DNA from: Capniomyces stellatus
Lineage: Eukaryota; Kickxellomycota; Harpellomycetes; Harpellales; Legeriomycetaceae
NCBI GenBank assembly: GCA_001661515.1
Contig: LUVW01000026.1
Span: 270,839 to 334,838 of the forward strand
DNA: 64,000 bases
Direction of reading: 5' to 3'
Of this stretch, positions 1 through 10,400 are shown one piece after another. The notes beneath the pieces were generated by a model. The model had not been told where the DNA came from. It saw only the letters and a list, made by a program, of their open reading frames with translations, and searched no databases. The translations under genes and the position numbers were made by a program. How positions within the stretch are numbered: position 1 is the stretch's first letter; each line of letters begins with the position of its first letter.

Positions 1-1
1 C

Positions 2-730
2 TCGTACAGAAAGCAGGTTGTTATAGATCAGAAACCGTGTATAATCGAAGTGTTAGACACTGCAGGTCAAGGTATATATTGTGCATTGAATGGTTATAAA
101 ACATGCAACCTCAGAATGTTTTTGTTCTTGTAGTCAATCTCGGTATTTGGGTCTTTAAGATTTAGCTAAACTGGGTCCTTGGCGGCTATAATAACACGCT
201 GTCAATATTATATTTTGTAGAGGAGTACTCTGCGCTAAGAGATCAGTGGATCAGGTAACCAACGCACTTCCAACTAAAGCTAACAACAAGACAATATATT
301 TATATGTGCCAAAAGCCCAGATTCATAGACTAATCAGCAATTATTATTTCAATGTAGAGATGGCGAGGGCTTTTTGCTGGTTTACTCAATAACAATGAGG
401 TCGTCGTTTGAGCGGGTCAGCAGACTTAAAGAACAGATAATACGAGTTAAAAACACAAACAAAGTTGCTATATCTTTGGTTGGTAATAAGTGTGATCAGA
501 TCCTTGAAAGAGAGGTATCTGTGTCCGAAGGTAATATGGCAGCTCAGATGCTGAAGTGTAACTTTATTGAGACATCAGCCAAAAAGTCAATCAATGTTGA
601 AAAGGCTTTTTATGACGTTATTCGCTTAATACGCAAGTACGAAAACAAAAAATCCGTAGACCAAACGCCAAACTCGGCCAAAACCCCCAAACCAAAGTCA
701 AAAAATAGACTCAAGTGTATAATTTTATGA
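2..730 (+). CDS. Ras-family small GTPase, 5' truncated by window edge
   Basis: Membrane-anchored GTP switch of the Ras subfamily. The reading frame spans three exons (<2-71, 221-254, 358-730) with GT-AG introns of 149 and 103 bp; the second has a CTAAT branch site. The joined protein starts in switch I/beta2 (SYRKQVVID), then has the G3 box DTAGQ followed by EEYSALRDQWIR, the G4 box NKCD, the G5 box ETSAK, a basic lysine-rich tail and the CaaX box CIIL. A final Leu favours geranylgeranylation (family knowledge). PCIIEVLDTAGQ and ALRDQWIR resemble fungal Ras2-type proteins more than Rap or Rho. The P-loop and start lie outside the window. An internal ATG at 374 is not the start. Confidence 0.92.
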
Positions 731-1280
731 TTAAACTTTATATAAATGTATTTTAATTTATACTCCTTTTATATTACATATATACTTTATTTTTATTTTT
801 TTTCAACATCCTACTTAAATATAAATAATCTTACATAGAATATACCAATTTACTTTACCCCTCCTGTTTAGTTGCAAGATGAGAATTGTGTAATTTTCAC
901 ATTAAGTTCCCCCCCCCTCCCCCCCTCACCTTAAACTGATTACATTACTACCACCACTTGCCATTTGCGTTTTGTTATTTATTTAGGCTGTTGCCTCTTT
1001 CTTCCTTTCTCCATTTCTTCCTTCCCTTCTTTCTTTCCTTTTAATAGATTCGGGATTGTCTATTGTGCATTTTTGGCTTGTTTTTATAAACGCTGACTGT
1101 TGATTTAATTAATAGATGGTAATTATGCAGTATAGAAGCGCTGTTTATATAGCTAGAATATTACATGTCCGAGTTGTTCATAGCTGTGTTAAATGTATTT
1201 CAACTTGTTAAAATAGGTTGGTGTAAAGCGCTAGTATAAATAAAAGTCATAAAAATAACCAACAATAAAACAAAAAGTAA
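731..1280. other. Convergent intergenic region
   Basis: AT-rich 3' flanks of the Ras and malate dehydrogenase genes, which converge here. It contains a C-rich run near 910-926 and T/C-rich tracts near 990-1040. I see no gene. Confidence 0.7.
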
Positions 1281-2261
1281 TTATGCCTTGGTAATGAACT
1301 CTGCTCCATTGACAATGTTGGAGTGAATAGCATCAACGGCAACCTTGATTAGACCAGCCTCGTGTTCGTTGATGGAGTCGGTGAATACGACCTTCTCAAC
1401 TCCATTTGGTCCCAAAGTGACTGGTACAGAGAAGAACTGAAGGTTCCCGGCACCAATTTTTTTGGCCTGCTCAGCAGCGCTAGCGTCGGCTGCCAAGTCG
1501 ATGTATGAGCACTCAACTGTATGTTTTCCCTTGATTCCTGAAATAAGCGAGTTGGCAAATCTTGAACCTGCATATGCCATTGACAAGGTGGCTGATCCAT
1601 CTCCGTTCTTGGCTTGAACAACCTCATCTCCTCCAAATTGAATGCGGTTTGTAAGCGCTGCGATTTCTTCAGCAGTGAAGTTGAACTCAGATTGCAGTGT
1701 TGAAAGGATTGGAACAATTGTGTTTCCAGAGTGTCCTCCAATAACTGTGACTGATCTTGCCGAGTCAAAGTTTGGTCTGATATCACGAACAAATCGAGAT
1801 GCTCTAACAATATCAAGAGTGGTTACTCCGAAAACTCTCTTTGGGTCATACACTCCATTCTTCTTCAACACCTCAACGGCGATTGGCACTGTTGAGTTGA
1901 CGGGGTTTGAAATAATACATACAAAGGCTTTTGGGCATGCTTCTGCAACTCCCTGAACCAAATCGCGAACAATTCCTGCATTAATGTTGAAAAGATCGTC
2001 ACGAGTCATTCCTGGCTTTCTTGGGACTCCAGCTGGGATGATAACAATCTCCATTCCTCTGAGGCAATCTTTAAGTTGCTCTGAACCTTGGAATGCAGTC
2101 ACTTGGGAATTTGTATTGATGTGCGAAATATCCGCTGCTACTCCTGGACAACGAACCAAGTCATAAAGATTGAGCTTTGTGACATCAGTGTTCAGTTTCA
2201 TCAACAAGGACAATGGTTGTCCGATTCCTCCAGCTGCTCCAAGTACTGCTACTGCTACCAT
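1281..2261 (-). CDS. Malate dehydrogenase (NAD-dependent, mitochondrial-type fold)
   Basis: Interconverts malate and oxaloacetate with NAD. The single exon encodes 326 aa. The N-terminal Rossmann motif GAAGGIGQPLS begins at residue 8. The substrate loop carries the Arg pair in AGVPRKPGMTRDDL, followed by NPVNSTVPIA, GVTTLDIVRASRF and the catalytic His in IGGHSG. This is the mitochondrial/peroxisomal-like MDH class. The Met sits directly before the NAD-binding strand, so the predicted protein has no presequence, and the C-terminus ITKA is not a PTS1 signal. It is therefore predicted cytosolic unless an upstream exon supplies a targeting peptide. The length is right for the mature enzyme. Confidence 0.95.
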   Translation of the reverse strand: MVAVAVLGAAGGIGQPLSLLMKLNTDVTKLNLYDLVRCPGVAADISHINTNSQVTAFQGSEQLKDCLRGMEIVIIPAGVPRKPGMTRDDLFNINAGIVRDLVQGVAEACPKAFVCIISNPVNSTVPIAVEVLKKNGVYDPKRVFGVTTLDIVRASRFVRDIRPNFDSARSVTVIGGHSGNTIVPILSTLQSEFNFTAEEIAALTNRIQFGGDEVVQAKNGDGSATLSMAYAGSRFANSLISGIKGKHTVECSYIDLAADASAAEQAKKIGAGNLQFFSVPVTLGPNGVEKVVFTDSINEHEAGLIKVAVDAIHSNIVNGAEFITKA

Positions 2262-3684
2262 TTTTTTCTAACTAGTGTTTGTTTGTTTGTTTATTTCTTT
2301 GTTTTATTTGTTACAAGAGACAAAAGCTGGAAAAAGGGGACTATGTTTTGGTATTTCTTTGCTATTTATATAATCTCAGCTCTGTTTCAGCTTTAGTCAA
2401 CTAGGGTTTATGTATTTTCTATTTGCTCATTTTCAAGCTTGCTTTTTTCGACTGTTTTACTTTCAAAACCAAGTCTTTTAGCCAATTTGCTCTTTTAACC
2501 TGTTCACTATCTTATCCATCTTTTACTTTTACCTCTGGCTTTATTAATATTATCCAACCAACATTGAAGTTGTCGATAGAATCCAAATGCAAGTTTGCCT
2601 AAATCTTCCTTGGCTGATTTATCATCTGCAAAATATTACGCTGTGTTTTGCTATTAGGCTTTAATAAGTATTTGCGTTAAATCAATGCAGCCAATTAAAA
2701 ATGGCAGATAAGATTGCTGCTGTCTTGTCTAGTAAAATCTTGATATTTACACCATTGCAAATCAGAAAAATAAAAGTCGCAACTTAAATGTGAAAAATAT
2801 GAAACCATCAACAATGCCCAGTAGCCAATTGACTATGTGCTAAAATATTGCTTTGAAATGCGTTTTCTCTAGATTCGCCTGATAAACGAGTAACTGCTGT
2901 TTTTTTTTTTTCTTTTTTATTTTCCAATGTATTCCTTTCTAAACAAACCTAAGCTTTGTTTTGGAATGTGAGCCTCAATCAGCTTTTATATTGTGCAGAG
3001 AATATGAATGTGATTGCCTGGTCATATCGATCATCTAGCAGTAGTCTTACAATACACAATAAAACTAGCAAGATGTAACTAAGCAATTAAACTAGTAAAC
3101 CAGCAAGCTATTGTAAATAGTGAGCTTGTAAGTTAATTCAGCTCCTTATACTCATTTGAAAGAGTAGAGTAAGCTGCCAAACGTAGTGATCGTTTGCCTT
3201 GGAAGTATACTTTTGCTTTTAGCTGCATAATGTTTTACTGTGCCCTTAATAATTATACAAGACCAAATCTCAACTACTATTTTGTGTTTTGGTGAACATA
3301 ACGATGTCTCTTTCTTCGGACCATTTGGCAAAGAATAGCTTTTAAGAGTAGGCAAAAAGCCAGTCAACAACAAAAGCTGGAGTAGCAACTAGTAAAGAGC
3401 GTGAGTTTATAAGCTCTAGCAAAATTACCACCAATGGTCTAATACTATTTGGTAAAAGGCCAGTAAATTGAACCGATTGAATTTGCGTTTGCTCTGGAAA
3501 AATTAAATCAAAAAGGTTAAATCAAAAAAAAAAAATACGGATTTTTTTTTCCATTACATTTTTAGTTGACAATTAGTTCCGTACACAAGAATATCAAATC
3601 TTTAAAGCAAGTGTTTTTGTTGATATTCTCTATACGGTGAACGCTTTAAATCCAAAATCCGAATCATAGAAATCTAAATCTACA
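2262..3684. other. Divergent intergenic region with unresolved coding-like frames on the minus strand
   Basis: Lies between divergent malate dehydrogenase and mL53. The minus strand has short open stretches next to plausible splice sites. One, near 2519-2629, follows a TTTTGCAG acceptor, ends in a stop and reads through LGKLAFGFYRQLQCWLDN. Others lie near 2815-2880 and 3160-3250. I could not join them into one gene or recognise a family. Confidence 0.3.
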
Positions 3685-4214
3685 ATGCTCAAATACGTCA
3701 AAAAAGTTTCAGTCAAAATGACGCCGTTTAAAAAGACATCGGTGCCATCAAGGTATTTCCATAAATAAAGTACCACTTTTGTTGCATCTTTGCCTATGCA
3801 TCCACATATAACAAATTTTGACCTCATTGTTTCGTGTTGTAGAGTGTTTCTAGATAGAATAATGACCAAAGAGAACATGGCCAATAACCCGGCTTGTGTG
3901 TTTGACATTAATACCAAGATCGAGTATAGCGAGGTACCAAGTGTCCAGGTTGAATTTAGTAAGCATGCTCCATTTACTTTGCTAAAATATCGATTATACC
4001 TGGTATACGATCTGACTGCATTGAGCTGTATAGCTCGTCGATTATTATTCCAAGATTGTGATTAATGTTCATTTTATTAATCCTCACTTCCATTCTAATA
4101 GAGGATGGAAAGCTATTGAAACTTACCGGTGCCAAACTTTCGGGCGATGATATATACGGCACTGTTTACAAACATGCAAAAAAGCTACAGGACGCTGATG
4201 AGATTGGAAGATAG
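3685..4214 (+). CDS. Mitochondrial large-subunit ribosomal protein mL53 (Mrpl44 family), three exons
   Basis: Structural protein of the mitochondrial ribosome large subunit. No exon is long enough to stand out alone. The exons 3685-3752, 3843-3958 and 4102-4214 join in frame to 98 aa plus stop; the introns are 90 bp and 143 bp, both GT-AG. The product starts MLKYVKKVSVKMTPFKKTSV and contains SRVFLDRI, EVPSVQVEFKDGK (spanning intron 2) and LLKLTGAKLSGDDIY. This matches the fungal mL53/Mrpl44 layout (N-terminal KV-x-F-NPF-like strand, xR-FL helix, P-x-V-x-V-x-F-x-DGK hairpin) and its usual size of about 100 aa. Correct phasing at both junctions supports the model. The family call comes from remembered family features. 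Confidence 0.82.
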
Positions 4215-4963
4215 GATCGAATCTTCAATCATGTATAGAGTCACGATAAAAAAAATCCCCACTCCAACAATAGACGGCCGAATATAAGTCTTCAAGTGCA
4301 TTGGTGGTATGATCGTGTGATATTTAGTGTGTTTATTAAAGTTGATACTAACTAGCAGAATCAAGCTTTTATAGTTTACGAAAAGTACCAAGCTCCTTGA
4401 GTTTTAATTAAATGTTTTTTTTACTATACTTCCAAAGTGCCGCCTGTTTGCGTGCAAGGATTTTTAGAATGTGAATTGGTAGTAATGGTGTATGGTAGAT
4501 TAAAGGTGGTGGAGTCGTTATGGGGTATGGTGCAGCCGAGAGATGCATTTACCCAATACTCTTTTACTTGGCCATGGTGTTTCCTGAATATAATAGTTAA
4601 TTACGGTCAATGCTGTTATATGTGAGCACAACGGCCCAAAGTATTAATTTACATCGCTGTATGTGGCCTATTAGTTTGGCTTGGCTTGGCTAACCACTAC
4701 ACTCAATTATATCTTCTCTTTAAAATAAAGCGCTGTACAACGTGCTTTTTGGTTGTATCTTGCGAGGCACATTTAGAACTTGCTATCCCAGAATTGAGAT
4801 ATTATTTTATTTCGAAATTATTGGCGCTCTTAGCTATGAAAAGGGGGGCCTGAACACTTGTTTTATTGGAACTAGGCTTCTGCGACTGTTGAATAAGGAT
4901 TTTTCTTTCTTTGCAAGTGATTGAATATAATTTTGATCGATGAAATACCACACAATCGTGCGG

Positions 4964-4996
<33 letters not shown>

Positions 4997-5298
4997 NCGT
5001 GCGGATTAAAAAAAAAAAAAAAAAAGTAGCCAAATCGTTCAAGCTCGATTCTATTTTTTTTTTCTCAATTACTTTTTAAAAATCTTTAAAGCAAAAAAGC
5101 CAATCTAAACGTAAAACAGCCCAGTAAAAAAATGAGCTAAAAGCTGCGGATTTTGTATTGATATCGATCCTTTTTGAACATAGCACTAGTAATAAAATAG
5201 ATAATAGATACAATATCATAGCTTGTTATACTTGGCAATCCATTTAAACTAGTTAACATCATAACTGTATCCTGATCACAGTTCCCACATCAAATACT
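4215..5298. other. Intergenic region with one unassigned open frame and an assembly join
   Basis: Follows mL53. The plus strand stays open from about 4724 to 4924, ending in a stop, and reads LYNVLFGCILRG and SYEKGGLNTCFIGTRLLRLL. An acceptor-like TTTAG lies inside it at about 4773. No family is recognised, and it may be a terminal exon or chance. A single N at 4997 lies in a poly(A) run. Confidence 0.3.
4957..5025. other. Assembly join: duplicated contig-end sequence around a single N
   Basis: The string CGTGCGGATT followed by poly(A) occurs at 4957 and again at 4998, directly after the N at 4997. The two copies look like unmerged ends of neighbouring contigs in a poly(A) tract, not a biological repeat. 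Confidence 0.75.
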
Positions 5299-6009
5299 AT
5301 GGATACGCCAAGGTACATTGTAGCTGGAATGAGCTTGGCTGTGGTGATTTGCTCTAGCGTGGTGGTATATAAGTATATCAAGAGAGACCATGAACAAAAG
5401 ACCAATTTGAAGAAAGCTGTTACGATTTATAGAAGATTAAATCGACAGCTGGTCAGTATTAATTCAGAAATATCGAAAATAGAAAGCTTCCAGTTGTCTG
5501 AATTAGACAACAAGGCAAACAGAGCAGTTGAATCGGTGGTGAGTTTGGCTGGTGTCCGAACCAAGGAACTAGGAACCGAAAATAAATCAGATGTAAAGAA
5601 CGAAGGAGATATTGAGCAAGATATTGAACCGAAAAGCGGAAACGAAAACGAAGTAATAAAAGATAGCCGAGTTTCGCGAAATGAAAGGGCGGTGTTAAAG
5701 CAGCTGGAATACGCAAAGCTGTCTATTTTAAAAACTCAAGATGATTTGTGGAGACTCATGGAGCAACTGGATGGAATTTTGCCACTAAGTATTCCCATTT
5801 CGGTAAATTTGGATCCGTATGACCCATGTTTTAGCGAAGGAAGTGGTGCTTCTGTTGATGAGGTCGATGTAGTTGTGTGCAAAGTGAAGGAGATGGTTGG
5901 TCTTATTAGAAAGAACCGCAAACGGGTTGTGTTAAATGCTGAAAGGGTGGACGAAAGAATTAATAGTATTAAACTAAAGTACCCAACTCTATTCTTAGCT
6001 CAGCAATAA
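5299..6009 (+). CDS. Membrane-anchored protein with BAG-like C-terminus (Snl1-like?)
   Basis: 236 aa in one exon. Residues about 8-27 form one hydrophobic helix near the N-terminus (VAGMSLAVVICSSVVVYKYI), followed by a basic patch, so it is probably a signal-anchored protein. A helical region follows (30-75), then an acidic, low-complexity linker, then paired helices in the C-terminal half (KQLEYAKLSILKTQDDLW and KVKEMVGLIRKNRKRVV). N-terminal membrane anchor plus C-terminal helices ending in an I-R-K-x-R-K segment resembles Snl1/BAG-type Hsp70 nucleotide-exchange factors of the ER or nuclear envelope. The similarity is weak and based on layout, so the function is tentative. Confidence 0.5.
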   Translation: MDTPRYIVAGMSLAVVICSSVVVYKYIKRDHEQKTNLKKAVTIYRRLNRQLVSINSEISKIESFQLSELDNKANRAVESVVSLAGVRTKELGTENKSDVKNEGDIEQDIEPKSGNENEVIKDSRVSRNERAVLKQLEYAKLSILKTQDDLWRLMEQLDGILPLSIPISVNLDPYDPCFSEGSGASVDEVDVVVCKVKEMVGLIRKNRKRVVLNAERVDERINSIKLKYPTLFLAQQ

Positions 6010-6234
6010 CTTGGCTAGTATAACAATAAACTTATATTATAAATTCGATAGTGCAAATACGCTTGGTATTTTTAGTATATTTTTTCTAGATTTGTTATTG
6101 TATATTTATTATCAGTTGTGCACCGTTTGGGTCAACACTTCCCTACTAGATTGAAATATAATAAGAGTATTTCTTTAAACGTGTGGTCTTGATAACAATG
6201 CATGTTCAAGCGGCATCCTATTGAAGTCAGCTTT

Positions 6235-7434
6235 TTAGAGCTTGCCATTGTGGACAGCGATTACAGAAGCCTGCAATGTACGTCTCCAATCATTTTTCAA
6301 GTCTTCAATGTTCTCCAACCCGATGCTAACTCTTAAAAGTCTTGGATCGGCGGTAGCATCTGACCCATGGCGCCAATCAACCAACGAGCTGACATCTCCT
6401 AGACTCGTTGCATTGGTAGTGATCTTCAAGTGTCTAGCCACCCACAAGGCCTGTTCTTTTGTGTTCAAATATAAGCTGAAAACTGCACCGAATCCATTTG
6501 GGTGTTGGGAGCATACGTCAAAGCACTTGTCAAACTGCTGGACTGATGCATGTCTAACACCAACAACTGTTTTGAATGGGATCTTGTTTTCTTCTTCAGA
6601 TGCCACGCGACTGGTGGCAATGTTATTAAACCATGCAACCAGCATTTGGGTGGTCTTTGCCTGCTGACGGACTCGCAGTTCCAAAGTTTTAAGCGACCTT
6701 AGCAACAGCCACGATTCAAAGTTTCCTGGGACTGTTCCTAAAATATTTCGCTCTTTGTGCAGCGTGTCTGACAGATCCTTGCACTTTGTCACTACCACGC
6801 CTGCCAAAATGTCTGCGTGCCCTCCAAAGTATTTGGTTGCGCTGTGCAAGACTATATCTGCACCTTGCTTGAATGGGTTGCAAAGTGGTGGTGGTGCAAA
6901 TGTTGAGTCCACAATCAGTCTTGCATTGACAGCATGGGCCTTATTTGCATAGTATTTGAGATCTACGATCTCTCCTGTTGGGTTTAATGGTGACTCAATA
7001 AACACAAAATCATCCTCTTCAAAATCCACACTCAGTTCGAGCAATTTGGCGTTGGGGTTGAGCTTCAGATATGTTTGTACAACATTAAATGAGCCAAAGT
7101 ATCCTCGGTTGATTATGATACGCTTGGGTCTAAAATGAAGAAGTAGGGACAGGAGTGCTGTCAACCCGCTTGAATGAGCAATGGCGTACCCATCACATAT
7201 TGTTGAAATGACGGACTCGACTCGAAAGAGTGTTGGTGTTCCGTAGCGTGAATACTCAAAAAGCTGTTCAGTTCCATAGTTTGGGGAAGTGTGGTTATTA
7301 TTGTTGTATATGTACGTGGTTGAAACAGACATTGCTGGTGCTACCTCTGGCCCCACAGCAAGATGTTTGTCAGCATGGAGTGCCTGCGTTGAAAACTGCG
7401 TAGTCTGGTAAAAGGGGTTTTTAACTTCTGGCAT
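6235..7434 (-). CDS. Cys/Met-metabolism PLP-dependent enzyme (cystathionine gamma-synthase/beta-lyase family)
   Basis: 399 aa, single exon. This fold-type I PLP enzyme belongs to the trans-sulfuration family, which handles cystathionine, homocysteine or O-acyl-homoserine. Visible motifs are the N-terminal substrate region SVSTTYIY, the EYSRYGTPT motif, AHSSGLTALLSLL at the cofactor phosphate site, ESPLNPTGEIVDL, IVDSTFAPPPLCNPF, and the PLP lysine K201 in HSATKYFGGHADILAG. The C-terminal ARHLKITTNATSLGDVSSLV also fits. A small set of fungal family members (yeast YHR112C-like) has this size and no organelle signal. Substrate cannot be assigned from sequence alone. The start is the first ATG and has no competing upstream exon that I can see. 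Confidence 0.85.
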   Translation of the reverse strand: MPEVKNPFYQTTQFSTQALHADKHLAVGPEVAPAMSVSTTYIYNNNNHTSPNYGTEQLFEYSRYGTPTLFRVESVISTICDGYAIAHSSGLTALLSLLLHFRPKRIIINRGYFGSFNVVQTYLKLNPNAKLLELSVDFEEDDFVFIESPLNPTGEIVDLKYYANKAHAVNARLIVDSTFAPPPLCNPFKQGADIVLHSATKYFGGHADILAGVVVTKCKDLSDTLHKERNILGTVPGNFESWLLLRSLKTLELRVRQQAKTTQMLVAWFNNIATSRVASEEENKIPFKTVVGVRHASVQQFDKCFDVCSQHPNGFGAVFSLYLNTKEQALWVARHLKITTNATSLGDVSSLVDWRHGSDATADPRLLRVSIGLENIEDLKNDWRRTLQASVIAVHNGKL

Positions 7435-10400
7435 CTTGATTCTACTGTTTCTACTGTATGTTTTCTCGATTGTTTGCTTGCAAATATATGGTTGCTAAGG
7501 CAGGTTGTTGCAAACAGATATGTGCTTTTTGAAGCTGTTATCAATAAGCAGGACGGTGCTTTATAAAAGAAACCCGATGTGAACAAATATTATGTTTTAA
7601 AAAATTTATTTTTTTAGGGGGGGAAGGAAGGTTGATGGTCAAAAAGTTAAATTTCCCCTTGACTATTTTTAAGGGAAAAAAAGGTGTAAATAGTGGGTTT
7701 AATAGTCAACGGCTAAATTAACACGCATTGACATTGGCTATATGAAACTGAGTTATAAAACGTCCGAGTTTTATATCGCTCTGCTCCGCCAATTTAGGAA
7801 ACTAGAAAATACTGAGCAAAAGTAATAAAGTTTGCCTATAAGAAAAGCATGATTTTGCTGTTTAAAAACAACCTTATTCTGGACACAATGCAATAAATGC
7901 ATTTATTGCGTTAATTTATTTGTTTTACTTTTTATGCCAATTGAGCTGGAAATTGGAATGGGAATGAGAATTTTGAGTTTGAGCTTGAGTTTGAAGGTTG
8001 TGGTAATTTACTTGTAGAATTGTTTTTGCAGTGTCATCAAGCCTTTATGGTTTGATATTGAGCGATGGGTCTGATAACAACTTACTTTACTAATTTATTG
8101 CTGTTATTGCTGGTTATAAGCAAGGTGACATTTGGAAAATGGAAAAAAAAATATCGATCCTGATATTAACCAGAAGGTTGAAATTAAAGTTCTGGATATA
8201 CAGGAATGTGTGTTGGGGGGTGATTTTTAAAGTGTGAATTCTCAATAGCAGCAATAGGGAATCATATATATTACTTTCCAGTGATACAAATACATATTGG
8301 TGTCAACAATGTTATATATACAAATATTTGTTTAGCTTGATGTTGCGTTTAGTAGCAAGGCCGCAACATGACAAATTATAGCATCAGTTGCTTAGTCTCG
8401 ATTGATATAGAGTATTGCTTTTTCTTCGCTGCTGCGTAATAATATAGTAGTAAAGTTCCACAAAACAAAACTTAACTAAAAGCCGCTTCGTTAAGTGTAA
8501 AGCTAATTTGTCAAAACACTCGTTTATTTTATTTGTAGATAAAGTTGACAATGGTTTTTGAAATAAAATTGTGCGCGAGTAAATACAGTAACATTCGGGC
8601 AAATAGTTGAACGAATGGCATGTTAACGTGTAACAGTTACAAAAAAAAAGCCTTATACCCGACTTTATCTTTTATTAAAAAAAGGAAAAGCTGCTATGGC
8701 AGTGCTAAACAACACTTAGAGTTACAAAAATTTATTTTCTTAGTTTAGGATTAGCAAGTAGTTTGGAGTTTAGGTTTAGGTTTGGAGTTTAGGTTCAGGT
8801 TTGGATTTTGGATTTAAAGCTTAGGTTTAGGTTTGCTGTTAGCTTACATTACCTCTTTACATAACATTTGCTTTTAAGCCACATCACAAGTCCGGATCAG
8901 TGGGCAAGCCGATTTAATAGGATGACACTGAAATGGTTGTTGGATAATTTTAATAGTCAATTTGCTAGCTACTTTGCTTTGTTAGCAAATTCCTAGGCTT
9001 TCTGCAGCTTTTATTACCGATATACCTTGTTAAAGCTCAAAAATAGTCACTCTAGCTCAATGATTCGTGAAAAAATACAATGCAGTAAATGAGTAAAGAT
9101 TATTTTCAGCAATTTGGTGTTATTGTCAAATACATGGCTGCTATCACCTCCATTACTACAGCTACTTTGACCAGTATCCAACGAGTACAACTAGAAAAGT
9201 GCTAAGAAGGCTTGTAGTCAAATATTGAACTGGCGTTTTTCTTTTTAGAACTTGCGTTTTGGTTGAAAAAACGTATTTTAAGTTTGTTCACTTGTTTGAC
9301 TGAAGAATAAAAAAAATATTTGCCCCTAATCACTGATAAAATCACTGCACGGTTATTATGACAGATTTTAAAAAATATTACTGACTTTAGGGTTCTTGAC
9401 GATTTTTTTTTGTTGCTAACAACTAAGCTCTTTTTATCATGTGCTTTTACGTAACAACTATGAGATTGGGTGTTTATAATACAGCTACCTATTTTTATTG
9501 GTGCTACTTTTAAGGTTCGATCTTGGGGTATTTTTTTTGTTGACTCGATTGAACTGTTTTGTTTTGCATATAATAAGTTTGTATAGAAAGTAAGTGATGT
9601 AAAAAAAAGAATTACTAAAACCCGAGATTTACCTGAATAATTATACTTTTAAACTTGTATTTGCTAGTAAAGGATCTGGAATAATATATTTTTTTTTCTT
9701 GTTGCATCATAGAACCCAAGTTGTGAAAGTGGAAGAATGGTTGCAGTTGACTTGAAAGTCTATTGGCCTATAGCATTCTTTCACGGAAATAGAGATGTAA
9801 GAGGGGGGGTGGAGAAGGTTTCATAGCACACATATAGTCGTCCATAACAATGTTTTACACGGTTTAGTACAGTGATACTACCAGGCTATTGTCGTAAAAA
9901 ATGGCTTGGTTTTAGTTTGTATGGCAATTTCAGTATTTTTAAGTATATGTTTTTTTAAGACTAAATTTTAACATGGAGTAGTATCAATTAGTTGGGGAAA
10001 AAAAACTAACAGGCTGGCGAGCTTGGCCAAGTGTTAAAAGCTTGTAGAATTAATTAGAATAAACATTCGTTGTTTTCAATAAACGATTTGGCGGTATGCT
10101 AAAATAGCGACTATTGCCTATATAACGAAGGTTTGCTGATAAATTGGGACCTCTTTTAGTAATTCTGTTGCGCACTAGCAAATCGACATGGCGAGTCGAT
10201 TAACCAGCTCAAAAGATGGTTTAACGACGCAAGTACGGGATGTAAAGGTTATTGGTAAAAATTAATGTGACATTTAAATTGTGAAATGTGGGTTGGTGTG
10301 TTTTGTATGTAATGGTGGGTGGATGATAAAAGGGGAAAGTGAAGAGGGAGGAGTGATGAAGATGTGAGAAGGTAGTGATTTTTTTTGGTAGCAGACAATA

